This document shows, piece after piece, positions 1-7,810 of a stretch of DNA of 64,000 nt. Position 1 is the stretch's first letter. Each line of letters begins with the position of its first letter. The stretch covers positions 1 through 64,000 of the forward strand of contig JANQRZ010000007.1 of the NCBI GenBank assembly GCA_028284265.1. The letters are read 5' to 3'. Under the pieces are notes generated by a model. It did not search any database. It was not told the DNA's origin and worked only from the letters and a program-made list of their open reading frames with translations. The DNA comes from Rhodothermales bacterium. GTDB lineage: Bacteria; Bacteroidota; Rhodothermia; Rhodothermales; JANQRZ01. Made by a program: the position numbers and the translations under genes.

Positions 1-185
1 TGCTGGATGTACTGGTTGGGGTTGATGTAGGCGATTGGTCCGGGGTCTCCGGTTTCAAGCGAGTTGAGCAGGGCAACGACACGCTCTTTCTTCGTGGGCA
101 TGGGGCTGTTGGTTTGGGGAGCGGAGCAGCCGACGGACGTAGCGAGGGCTAGGCAGACGATCCCGATTCCTAGGTGTGTGCGCAT
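1..185 (-). CDS. SnoaL/NTF2-like lipoprotein, 3' part cut by window edge
   Basis: The ATG at 185 reads leftward into a lipoprotein signal peptide: a short charged start, a hydrophobic stretch and the lipobox-like SVGC near residue 20. The mature part begins with KKERVVALLNSLETGDPGPI followed by AYINPNQYIQ, a pattern I associate with SnoaL-like (nuclear transport factor 2 fold) proteins that often carry no assigned substrate. Only about 61 residues are in the window and no stop codon is reached, so the rest lies to the left. The lipobox predicts anchoring in the membrane facing the periplasm. Function beyond the fold is unknown. Confidence 0.65.
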   Translation of the reverse strand, partial: MRTHLGIGIVCLALATSVGCSAPQTNSPMPTKKERVVALLNSLETGDPGPIAYINPNQYIQ

Positions 186-292
186 GGGAGCAGGAAGATG
201 GATGATGCCACAGAGTAGCGCACCCAAGCACACCTAGAGGAGGTAGAACCCCGACAGTCGATGGTCGGAATCAGACAATCGGTGGCTTGGCC

Positions 293-1153
293 TCACTGCG
301 AGGCTTGCCGAAACGCCTCGGGCGTCGTGCCCGCGACGCGCTTGAAGAACTTCACGAAGTTGGTCGGCTCCGAGAACCCGAGCGTGTAGCCAATCGCTTC
401 GACTGTATCCACGGTGGTCACGAGACAGCGCTTGGCCTCCAAGGCCACATGCGAGTCGATCAGCCGCTTCGGGGAGAGGCCGCGCATCATGCGGCAGGCA
501 CGGGCCAGCGTGCGCGGCGTGGTTCGGAGTTCGGCAGCGTACCATGCCGCGCTCCGAGAGGTGGCATGGTGCTCGTCCAGCAGCGCCTCGAAGGCGAGCA
601 CGAGCGCTTCGTAGCGCTGCGCGGTAGGGGCCAAGCCGTCCTGCCGCGCACGAACCACCTCGGTGAGGCTGGCTAGGACTGTGCCCAGTAGATGCGGGCC
701 GACCACATCCGGTCGCAGTTCGTTCGCCTCGGTGTCGAGGGCCTGCTGAACCCGAAGTAGCTCCGTGAGGACGCCGAAGTCCTGCGGGGCTGGACGAAGT
801 ACGGTGCGCGTCTGCCACTGGGCGAGGTGAGGGATGTGGGCGCGTCGGAGCGTGCCTGCTGGAAACAGGAGCAGCAGCGCTTCGTGGTCCGACGCCATGT
901 CGAAGGCATGGATCTGCTCCGGGCGGATGTGCAACACGTCGCCCCGCTGAAGCGGGATGCGCTCGAAGTCGATCCAGTGGGCACCGTGGCCTGCCGTTAC
1001 AAACTGGAGGAGGTGGAAGGTGAGGCGGGTCGGGTCAAAGATCGAGTGGCCGACGTTCCGGGCGCGCAGGTCGGACAGGTAGACGACATCGACAGGACTC
1101 GGCTGCCCGGCAGAATGGTGGAACCCAAGCTGCTGGATGGCCTCATCGGACAT
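293..1153 (-). CDS. AraC family transcriptional regulator
   Basis: This 286-residue protein has the usual AraC layout. The N-terminal half (about 25-110) looks like a cupin-type ligand-binding arm, with HWIDFERIPLQRGDVLHIRP. The C-terminal 100 residues carry two helix-turn-helix units ending in the diagnostic pattern VEAIGYTLGFSEPTNFVKFF, then the FKRVAGTTPEAFR signature. It would bind DNA in the cytoplasm and control transcription in response to a small ligand that cannot be guessed. It lies between two lipoprotein genes on the same strand with gaps of about 100 bases, so it is probably transcribed alone. The family assignment is firm; the regulon is unknown. Confidence 0.9.
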   Translation of the reverse strand: MSDEAIQQLGFHHSAGQPSPVDVVYLSDLRARNVGHSIFDPTRLTFHLLQFVTAGHGAHWIDFERIPLQRGDVLHIRPEQIHAFDMASDHEALLLLFPAGTLRRAHIPHLAQWQTRTVLRPAPQDFGVLTELLRVQQALDTEANELRPDVVGPHLLGTVLASLTEVVRARQDGLAPTAQRYEALVLAFEALLDEHHATSRSAAWYAAELRTTPRTLARACRMMRGLSPKRLIDSHVALEAKRCLVTTVDTVEAIGYTLGFSEPTNFVKFFKRVAGTTPEAFRQASQ

Positions 1154-1248
1154 TTGAATTCACCGGTCTATGGCAGGCATGCTAACACGCCACCACCGTC
1201 CGCTTCTTCTTCCGCAAGGACGAGGTGTAGAGGAAAGGCGCTTCAGCA

Positions 1249-1986
1249 TCAAGGTTGCAACATAATGGGACGCATGGTGCCGAGATTGTCGGCGGCGTGG
1301 ATCGTCACAGCATCTTGGCGCGTGATTGAGAGCGTGTCCGCAACAAGCCAGCCTGAAGAACTGACCTGGCACCAGAACGGGAAGCCCAGCCCGTCGAAAG
1401 CTAGAAACGATACCTTTCCTCCCGGATTCGGGAAGTACCGAAGACGGCCGTTGAGTAGGGCGGCAACGAATTCGTCGGCTACTCCTGCCGAGTCCACAGG
1501 TACAGACGGGGGTACATCCGGCGCTTCGTAGGTGCCAAGGTCAGTTCCAGGCGGCGGAGGTGGGGGCGATGGCGGTAAAAACGAGCGATTATCGGAGAAC
1601 AATTCGACCGAGCTCGTGTCGCCGGGAGCCAATACGAGTACCGCTGTCTCTCCCGGCCCGTACCCGTGCATCACGAGTTGGGTGTCACCTACGACAAGGG
1701 CAAAACGGCCGAGTTCATCGGGATCTGGTGCAGTGATGATCCCATACACGGCTTTGCCACCGAGGTAGACGACGGCTGTGTCGGTCGAGGTATTCGTCAG
1801 GTGAGCCGAGATCCTCACATGCGGGAAGAGGGCATGGGGCATGGGAAACCGCTCGGGGTTGTCCACGAACACAACAGCTTCGTTCCACCACCCCGTTACT
1901 TCGCCGCTCATAGGGGGCGGGGGCTTTGAGAATTCGCACGCACCGATGATGCTCAAGATCAGTACCGAGATGGCTATGGCTCTCAT
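1249..1986 (-). CDS. hypothetical proline-rich lipoprotein
   Basis: I start this at the ATG at 1986, giving 245 residues. The upstream in-frame opening, which continues antisense through the next gene, is not coding. The N-terminus MRAIAISVLILSIIGACEFS is a lipoprotein signal peptide with lipobox IGAC. The mature part contains a beta-rich stretch (about 30-125) with repeated 'TxTDTAVVYL' and 'GETAVLVLAPGDTSSV' phrases, then a poly-proline linker (PPSPPPPPPG), then a C-terminal region of about 90 residues ending in DNLGTMRPIMLQP. I recognise no family. It is probably an envelope-anchored protein of unknown role. Confidence 0.7.
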   Translation of the reverse strand: MRAIAISVLILSIIGACEFSKPPPPMSGEVTGWWNEAVVFVDNPERFPMPHALFPHVRISAHLTNTSTDTAVVYLGGKAVYGIITAPDPDELGRFALVVGDTQLVMHGYGPGETAVLVLAPGDTSSVELFSDNRSFLPPSPPPPPPGTDLGTYEAPDVPPSVPVDSAGVADEFVAALLNGRLRYFPNPGGKVSFLAFDGLGFPFWCQVSSSGWLVADTLSITRQDAVTIHAADNLGTMRPIMLQP

Positions 1987-2030
1987 GTGGAGATGCTGTA
2001 TGACACTGATATAGGTGGACTCAAGACATA

Positions 2031-3269
2031 TCACGCTCCGGCGACGAAGGCGAGGAGCCACGAGCAGCCGAGCGCGGCGTAGATGCCGAGGATGTAGCCT
2101 GCCACTGCCATCAGCAACCCGACCGGGGCCATCGCCGGGTGGTACACGCCCGCCACAATCGGCGCACTCGCTGCGCCGCCGACGTTCGCCATCGAGCCGG
2201 TGGCGACGAAGAACAGCGGGGCCTTGAGGAGCTTCGCCGCGATGAAGAGGAGGGCGATGTGGATCGACAGCCAGACCACGCCCGTGAGGAGGTAGAGTGG
2301 CGCGTCGAGGACGGCAGTGAGGTCGCCCTGCGCGCCGATGGAGGTGAGCAGGAGGTAGAGTGCGACATAGCCGATTCGGCTCGCCCCGTCGGCCTCGAAC
2401 TTGCGCATCCGGGTAAACGAGAGCGCGAGGCCCGCCGTCACCGCGATCAGCACGGCCCACGTCCCGCTCGAGATGATCGTCGGGTCGCCAAGCTTCGGGA
2501 GCATCCCGCCGAGCACCCGCGCGAGCACCGCCGCGCCGATGCCCATCCCCAGGATGATGCCCGCTGTCTCCAGCGTGATCGGTCGCCGCGTCGTGTCGAT
2601 CTGGCGCAGCGTCTCGTCCACCCGGTCCATCGCCGACGTGTCGGCCCCGACCCAATCGTTGAACTTGGTCTGGTAGTTCGAGAGGAACAGCAGGATCGCC
2701 ATCCACCCGTAGCCGACGACCGTATCGACCACGATCACCGGCCCGAGGTCGCGCAGCCCGACCGACTCCTGCACGGCCACCATGTTGGCCGTACCGCCGA
2801 TCCAGCTTCCACTCAGCGCCGCGAGGCCTTTCCACGCCTCCGGGTCCTCGATCAGCCGCCCGACCACCATAAACGCAATCGGCCCGCCGATCACGATGCC
2901 GAACGTCCCGACGACCAGCATGATGAGCGCGAGGCGGCCCATGCTCAGGATCGCCCGGATGTCGATGGTGAGCATCAGCAGGAACAGCGCCATCGGCAGG
3001 AGGACGTAGCTGAACATGCTGTAGGCCGGGTTGATGTACGACGCGGTCGTTTCAGTCGCAGGTGTGTAGGGCGGCGTCACGCCGAACGTCGTCAAGAGCA
3101 TCGGCACGAAGTACGCCCACAGGACCGGCGGGATGATGTCGAAGACCTTCTTGAGCGCGGGCACCCGCGACAGGGCGAAGACGCCTGCGAGTACCGAGGC
3201 GAGGAGCGCGGCGACGTGGATCGGTTCGGTGACAAGGGCGTCGGGGACGAAGGCAGTCGGTTCCATCAT
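2031..3269 (-). CDS. DUF819 family membrane protein
   Basis: This 412-residue polytopic membrane protein matches the DUF819 (YjcL-like) family in length and in the repeated glycine-rich segments, for example GLAALSGSWIGGTANMVAVQE in the middle and ATGSMANVGGAASAPIVAGV near the C-terminus. About ten to eleven hydrophobic helices are visible. The two GG-A-N motifs sit at equivalent places in an apparent inverted repeat, as in secondary carriers, which suggests transport, but the family's substrate is not established. The adjacent gene on the right (hemF) is divergent, and the 123-base gap should hold both promoters. Confidence 0.85.
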   Translation of the reverse strand: MMEPTAFVPDALVTEPIHVAALLASVLAGVFALSRVPALKKVFDIIPPVLWAYFVPMLLTTFGVTPPYTPATETTASYINPAYSMFSYVLLPMALFLLMLTIDIRAILSMGRLALIMLVVGTFGIVIGGPIAFMVVGRLIEDPEAWKGLAALSGSWIGGTANMVAVQESVGLRDLGPVIVVDTVVGYGWMAILLFLSNYQTKFNDWVGADTSAMDRVDETLRQIDTTRRPITLETAGIILGMGIGAAVLARVLGGMLPKLGDPTIISSGTWAVLIAVTAGLALSFTRMRKFEADGASRIGYVALYLLLTSIGAQGDLTAVLDAPLYLLTGVVWLSIHIALLFIAAKLLKAPLFFVATGSMANVGGAASAPIVAGVYHPAMAPVGLLMAVAGYILGIYAALGCSWLLAFVAGA

Positions 3270-3392
3270 TCGGGGGCTAGGTGGAGGAGGCGAAGCTAAC
3301 CCCGGCGCGGCGAACGGTGCCTTTCAATCGGTTTTCAACCCCGCCGCTGCGCGCCGAGGGTATGCTCTCTGAGGACAAGAGACCCCCAAACC

Positions 3393-4376
3393 ATGCCCGA
3401 CGACCACCGCCGTGCCGAGCGACTTCGGCAAGCGCCGCGCACCGACCGCTCCCTCGGCGAGCGGATGCGGGCGTTCGTCGAGGCTTTGCAGACGCGCATC
3501 TGCAAGGCGTTCGAACGGCTCGACGGGGCAGCGACATTCAGCGCCGACCCGTGGGAGCGACGGGGCGGTGGCGGCGGACTAACCCGCGTCATCACCGGTG
3601 GCGACGTGTGGGAGAAAGGCGGCGTTAGCACCTCCGCCGTGCACGGCGAACTACCCGCTCGGATGGTCGAAGCGCTCGGCGTCGGCGCGGGCACTTTCTT
3701 CGCCACAGGGCTGTCGCTTGTGATGCATCCGCGCAGCCCCTACGTCCCGGCGGTCCACGCCAACTTCCGCTATTTCGCCCTCGGCGACGATGCGCTGAAT
3801 CCCGTCGATCATTGGTTCGGCGGTGGAGCGGATCTCACGCCGGTCTACCCTGAACGCGCCGACGCCGAGCACTTTCACGAGGTCTGGAAGCGGGTCTGTG
3901 ACGAGCATGAGGTGGCCGACTACCGCACCTTCAAGCAGCAGTGCGATGCCTATTTCTACCTCCCGCACCGCGAAGAGACACGCGGCGTCGGTGGCATCTT
4001 CTTCGACTATCTCCGCGACGATCCCGAAGGCACCTTTCTCTTCGTTCGGCAGGCCGGGCGGGCCTTTCTGTCGTCCTACGTCCCGCTCGTAGAACGGCAC
4101 AAAGACCGGGCGTGGGGCGAGCGTGAGCGGGCATTCCAGACCTACCGGCGCGGGCGCTACGCCGAGTTCAACCTCGCCTTCGACCGGGGGACGCGCTTTG
4201 GGCTGGAGACCGGCGGACGGACCGAAAGCGTGCTGATGAGCCTGCCGCCGGTCGTCCGCTGGGACTACGACTGGCACCCCAGCGCGGACACGCCCGAGGC
4301 CGAAGCGCTCGCCTTTTTCAGGCCGCATGACTGGCTCGGGATAGGCGATTCAAGCGAAGGTTCAAGGGAGATTTAA
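3393..4376 (+). CDS. hemF: oxygen-dependent coproporphyrinogen III oxidase
   Basis: HemF decarboxylates two propionates of coproporphyrinogen III to give protoporphyrinogen IX, using O2, in the cytoplasm. The 327-residue product shows the family blocks in order: EKGGVSTSAVHGELP, VHANFRYFAL, DHWFGGGADLTPVYP, FHEVWKRVCDEH, YFYLPHREETRGVGG, RRGRYAEFNLAFDRGTRFGL and GGRTESVLMSLPPVVRWDY. Length is normal for the family and no key block is disturbed, in contrast to the two enzymes downstream. It leads a plus-strand cluster with hemH, a methyltransferase and a HemL-like gene. Using HemF rather than HemN implies synthesis under oxygen. Confidence 0.95.
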   Translation: MPDDHRRAERLRQAPRTDRSLGERMRAFVEALQTRICKAFERLDGAATFSADPWERRGGGGGLTRVITGGDVWEKGGVSTSAVHGELPARMVEALGVGAGTFFATGLSLVMHPRSPYVPAVHANFRYFALGDDALNPVDHWFGGGADLTPVYPERADAEHFHEVWKRVCDEHEVADYRTFKQQCDAYFYLPHREETRGVGGIFFDYLRDDPEGTFLFVRQAGRAFLSSYVPLVERHKDRAWGERERAFQTYRRGRYAEFNLAFDRGTRFGLETGGRTESVLMSLPPVVRWDYDWHPSADTPEAEALAFFRPHDWLGIGDSSEGSREI

Positions 4377-4503
4377 AGCTCCTCCGACAACTCACCGAAA
4401 CTTCGAGTCCTCGATGGAACGGCAGCCTCAACGTGGTGCTTAATTATGCACACGCAGCACCTGCCGCTGCCTTCGTGCGGGAGAACTTTTCAATGATCGG
4501 TCG

Positions 4504-5787
4504 ATGACGGCACGCGAGTTTCTCAAGGCTTATCACTACGACGAGCGCCTGATCACAGGTGGCTACTACCTGCAAGAGCCGGTGGCTGTAGAGCCGGGCG
4601 ACCGTGTGGGTGTCGTGATGATGAACCTCGGCGGGCCGATGAAGGAGGAGGACGTCGAGCCGTTCCTCTACAACCAGTTCATGGACCCGGCGGCCAGCGA
4701 CCTGCCGGTTCCGAAGCGACCCCGGCACTGGCTCAGTCGGCTCATCGCAAAGAAGCGTGCGCAATCGGTCGGTGAGGATTACAAGATGATCGGGGGCAAC
4801 TCGCCGATCAACCAACTCACGCGTGAGCAGGCTGTCTCTCTCGAAACCCGGCTCAATGAGCGCTATGGTGCGCTCACCGGCGCACAGTTCCGCACCTACG
4901 TGGCGATGCGCTACTGGAAGCCTTCGAGCGAGAACTGTGCCCGGCAGATGGAGGCCGATGGCATCAACAAGGTCGTCTTGCTGCCGCTCTATCCGCAGTA
5001 CTCCAAGACCACGACTGGTGCGTCGCTCGTCTACTGGAAGGCGCTCGAAGAGGCCGGTGAACTCCAAGCCCGCCCCACCTCGCTCGTCTACGAATACGCG
5101 ACCCACCCGCTCTACGTGCAGGCCCTCAACGAGCGCATCTGCGAAGGCCTCCAGCGCTTCCCGCACAGCGTCCGCAACCGCGTCCACCTCGTCTTCTCCG
5201 CGCAGGGCACGCCGGCGAAAGAGATGAAGCAGCGCCGCGATCCGTACTGCTGCCTCGTTCACTCGACCGTGCAGGCGGTGATGGACTTGCGCGCCGAGAA
5301 AGACGATTTGCCCTTCCACGTTGCCTTCCAAGGCAAGATCGGCCCGGCGGAGTGGCTGACGCCCAGCACTCTGGACACGCTCAAAGCGTTGGCGGAGGAA
5401 GGAGGTAAGGCGGTTCTCATCATCCCCGTGGCCTTCGTCAGCGATCACATCGAGACGGCCTACGAACTCGATATCAAGGTGCGCGAGGAGGCCCAGCAGG
5501 CGGGCATCGAGCATTACGAGGTCACACGCGGTCTCAACAGCCACCCGCTCTTTATTGAGGCCCTTGCCGAAGCTGTCGCGGCTCAGGTGAGTGCGACCCG
5601 TCCCGGCGAAGGCGATGGAGCCGTCGCGGCCCTACCGCAGCCGATTCCGTCGCTGCCGCGCCGCAAGGCGAAGCACCGGAGCGTGCGGTGCCACCAGTGT
5701 CTCTGTATCACCGAGGCGCACTGCTGGGACCGGCAGCAGGCCATCGCCACGCCCGACGAGGTCCGCCGCGACCGGAATGCGGCATGA
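4504..5787 (+). CDS. hemH: ferrochelatase with a Gln at the catalytic His position and a Cys-rich tail
   Basis: HemH inserts Fe2+ into protoporphyrin IX. The 427-residue product has the ferrochelatase blocks: VMMNLGGP, IGGNSPINQL, AMRYWKP, LLPLYPQYS, and PVAFVSDHIETAYELD with the conserved Glu. In the block usually read as FSAHG(L/T)P the histidine, the catalytic base in studied enzymes, is Gln234 here (FSAQGTP; the codon is CAG). After the core, about 70 extra residues end with C396-x2-C399-x-C401-x5-C407, which resembles the C-terminal [2Fe-2S] cysteines of some bacterial and animal ferrochelatases. The stop overlaps the next start as ATGA, so the two are translationally coupled. Family membership is certain; activity is not. 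Confidence 0.9.
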   Translation: MTAREFLKAYHYDERLITGGYYLQEPVAVEPGDRVGVVMMNLGGPMKEEDVEPFLYNQFMDPAASDLPVPKRPRHWLSRLIAKKRAQSVGEDYKMIGGNSPINQLTREQAVSLETRLNERYGALTGAQFRTYVAMRYWKPSSENCARQMEADGINKVVLLPLYPQYSKTTTGASLVYWKALEEAGELQARPTSLVYEYATHPLYVQALNERICEGLQRFPHSVRNRVHLVFSAQGTPAKEMKQRRDPYCCLVHSTVQAVMDLRAEKDDLPFHVAFQGKIGPAEWLTPSTLDTLKALAEEGGKAVLIIPVAFVSDHIETAYELDIKVREEAQQAGIEHYEVTRGLNSHPLFIEALAEAVAAQVSATRPGEGDGAVAALPQPIPSLPRRKAKHRSVRCHQCLCITEAHCWDRQQAIATPDEVRRDRNAA

Positions 5788-6350
5788 GCACCACCTCAGA
5801 CGCATCGGCTGCCCAAGCGCCGCCGTCGGAGCATCTGCTGCGGACGATGGCAGCGGTCCCGGTTCAAAGCCGCGTCCTCGATTTGGGTTGCGCCACCGGT
5901 CGCCATACCGTACCTCTCGCCCAACTCGGCTTCGACCTGTGGGCGTGCGATGAAACAGACGAGGCCGTTGTTGCTGCCCGCATCCGACTTGCTGCTGTGC
6001 TCGGCGAGGACGAAGCGGCTCGCCGCGTGACCCCAGCCCGTGCCGCCGCGCTTGGCTATCCCGACGACCATTTTGACTGGGTCATCGCCCACGGGGTGTA
6101 CGACCGAGCCGCTTCCGCCGCCGAAATGAAAGAGATGCTGGCCGAGACGCGCCGCGTGATCAAAAACGGTGGCTGGATCATCGTCGGATTCCGCCGAGCG
6201 CTTGCTGGCTCGGACCTCACGCCAGAGACGCTTACCAAGCTGTTCGCCGAAGCGGGCCTCGCGCTCGCTGAAGAGCCGGTGGAGGAAATCGACAGCGAAC
6301 CGGTCCTCCGCGCCATCTTCCGCAAGGTGGACGCGACGACGCCCTTGTAA
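5784..6350 (+). CDS. class I SAM-dependent methyltransferase
   Basis: I start at the ATG at 5784, which overlaps the hemH stop as ATGA and gives 188 residues. Motif I, VLDLGCATGRHTVPLAQLG, lies near residue 32, followed by an acidic residue after motif II (WACDETDEAV) and the post-core HFDWVIAHGVYDR, all typical of Rossmann-fold SAM methyltransferases. After that comes VIKNGGWIIVGFR, the usual motif III. The substrate cannot be read from the sequence. Coupling to hemH and the following HemL-like gene suggests a role near tetrapyrrole metabolism, which is an inference from position only. Confidence 0.88.
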   Translation: MSTTSDASAAQAPPSEHLLRTMAAVPVQSRVLDLGCATGRHTVPLAQLGFDLWACDETDEAVVAARIRLAAVLGEDEAARRVTPARAAALGYPDDHFDWVIAHGVYDRAASAAEMKEMLAETRRVIKNGGWIIVGFRRALAGSDLTPETLTKLFAEAGLALAEEPVEEIDSEPVLRAIFRKVDATTPL

Positions 6351-6361
6351 CGCTGCCAGCC

Positions 6362-7591
6362 ATGTCTGACCGTCTTGCCCGGAGTCGCCGTCTCTTCGCT
6401 GAGGCGCAGGATGTGATTCCGGTTGACGTCAACGCGCCAGTGTTCCTCGAGCGAGCGGCAGGTGCCCACCTATTCGACGTTGACGGCAACCGCTACGTCG
6501 ACTACGTCGGGGGCGGGGGATCGATGCTGTTCGGGCACGCCCAGCCAGACATGGTCCGCGCTGTGCAGGAGGCGGCCACGCGCTCCACCGCGTTCGGGGC
6601 ACCGACGCAGGTCGAGGTTCGGCTGGCTGAACTCGTCGCCGAGTTGGTGCCGAGCGTCGAGAACCTGCGGTTCGTGAACTCGGAGATGGAGGCGATGATG
6701 AGTGCGGCGCGACTCGCCCGAGGGTTCACGGGGCGCGATAAGTCTATCACGTTCGAGGGACAATACCACGGTGACTACTTTACGCTGCTCGCTCGGTACA
6801 ACGACCTCACCAGCGTCCAGGCTATGCTGGAGGCCAACCGGGGTGAAGTGGCCTGCGTGATCGTCGAGCCAATCGCCGGGCCTATGGGCTGCATCCCGCC
6901 GGAGCCGGGGTTCCTCGAAGGACTGCGGGTGCTTTGCGATGAGCATGGTGCGCTCCTCATCTTCGACGAAGTGATGACGGGTTTCCGCGTCGCGCCGGGC
7001 GGGGCGCAGGAGCGCTACGGCGTCGCACCCGACCTCACGACGCTCGGCAAGATCATCGGTGGCGGGCTGCCGGTCGGGGCCTACGGTGGGCGCAAGGAGA
7101 TCATGGACTACGCTTCGTCTGTCGGGTCGGTCTACCAAGCGGACATGCTTTCCGCAAACCCGCTCGCCATGCACGCGGGCTATGCCGTCCTCCGCCGCAT
7201 CGCCGACGACCCCGCCGTCTACGACCGGCTCGAACGCTATGGTGAGGTACTCGAACAGGGCACCCAGCGCACCCTCGACGATCTTGGTCTCGACCTCTAC
7301 CAGACCCGTGTCGGGTCAATGGGGTGCCTCTTCTTTAGTGACAGGCCGGTGACGGACTCCGCTTCAGCGCAGCAGTGCGACGTGTCGCGTTATGGGCGCT
7401 ACGTCCATGCGATGCTTGAGCAGGGTATCTACCTCCCGCCGAGCCAGTTCGAGGCATGCTTCTTCTCCGACGCCCACGGTGCGGTAGACTTAGCCAGCAC
7501 GCTCAACGCCCAGCGCTGCGCCCTCGAACGGGCCTTCGATCCTGATTGGAATCCGGCAACAGTTTCGGGTAGGAGGTCTGCGGACAAGTAG
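6362..7591 (+). CDS. HemL-like (glutamate-1-semialdehyde aminomutase family) PLP protein with altered cofactor pocket
   Basis: The whole 409-residue chain aligns with HemL, which makes 5-aminolevulinate from glutamate-1-semialdehyde. Conserved blocks include FGAPTQVEV, IVEPIAGPMGC, FDEVMTGFRVA and LGKIIGGGLPVGAYGG, with the PLP lysine at K230. Three things differ from true HemL: the phosphate-cup pair NSGTEA reads NSEMEA (E108, M109), the second cup GTLSGNP reads DMLSANP (D261, M262, A265), and the active-site lid of about 30 residues after HGH is missing (HGDYFTLLARYND). The N-terminal NSPVR substrate-binding stretch is also absent. I therefore withhold the hemL symbol; it may be a neofunctionalised paralogue. 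It starts 11 bases after the methyltransferase gene. Confidence 0.85.
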   Translation: MSDRLARSRRLFAEAQDVIPVDVNAPVFLERAAGAHLFDVDGNRYVDYVGGGGSMLFGHAQPDMVRAVQEAATRSTAFGAPTQVEVRLAELVAELVPSVENLRFVNSEMEAMMSAARLARGFTGRDKSITFEGQYHGDYFTLLARYNDLTSVQAMLEANRGEVACVIVEPIAGPMGCIPPEPGFLEGLRVLCDEHGALLIFDEVMTGFRVAPGGAQERYGVAPDLTTLGKIIGGGLPVGAYGGRKEIMDYASSVGSVYQADMLSANPLAMHAGYAVLRRIADDPAVYDRLERYGEVLEQGTQRTLDDLGLDLYQTRVGSMGCLFFSDRPVTDSASAQQCDVSRYGRYVHAMLEQGIYLPPSQFEACFFSDAHGAVDLASTLNAQRCALERAFDPDWNPATVSGRRSADK

Positions 7592-7810
7592 GGCTAAGGT
7601 CACGACGGACTGCCTGTGGGCAATCAATCGGGACGAGTGTAGCAGGTAGGTTCCACCGTGGCCCATCAAGCAGCACAGGCGCAACGATAGGGCGACGCCA
7701 AGCCAAACGATAGGCGGAGTTGCATATCCGGGCATAGTGCGTGATCTTCCGGCTGCCTCTACCCGTGGCCTCGCTGGTAGGCACCCTCTCTCGTGCTATC
7801 CGATCAACGC

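Noticed and set aside
1987-2835. Upstream extension of the 1249-1986 frame antisense to the DUF819 gene
   Set aside because: The extension is Arg/Gly/Asp-rich shadow sequence and a good lipoprotein signal begins at 1986.
6362-7591. HemL-like gene as a pseudogene
   Set aside because: The frame is intact, the PLP lysine is kept and the changes are paired and clean, which speaks against simple decay.
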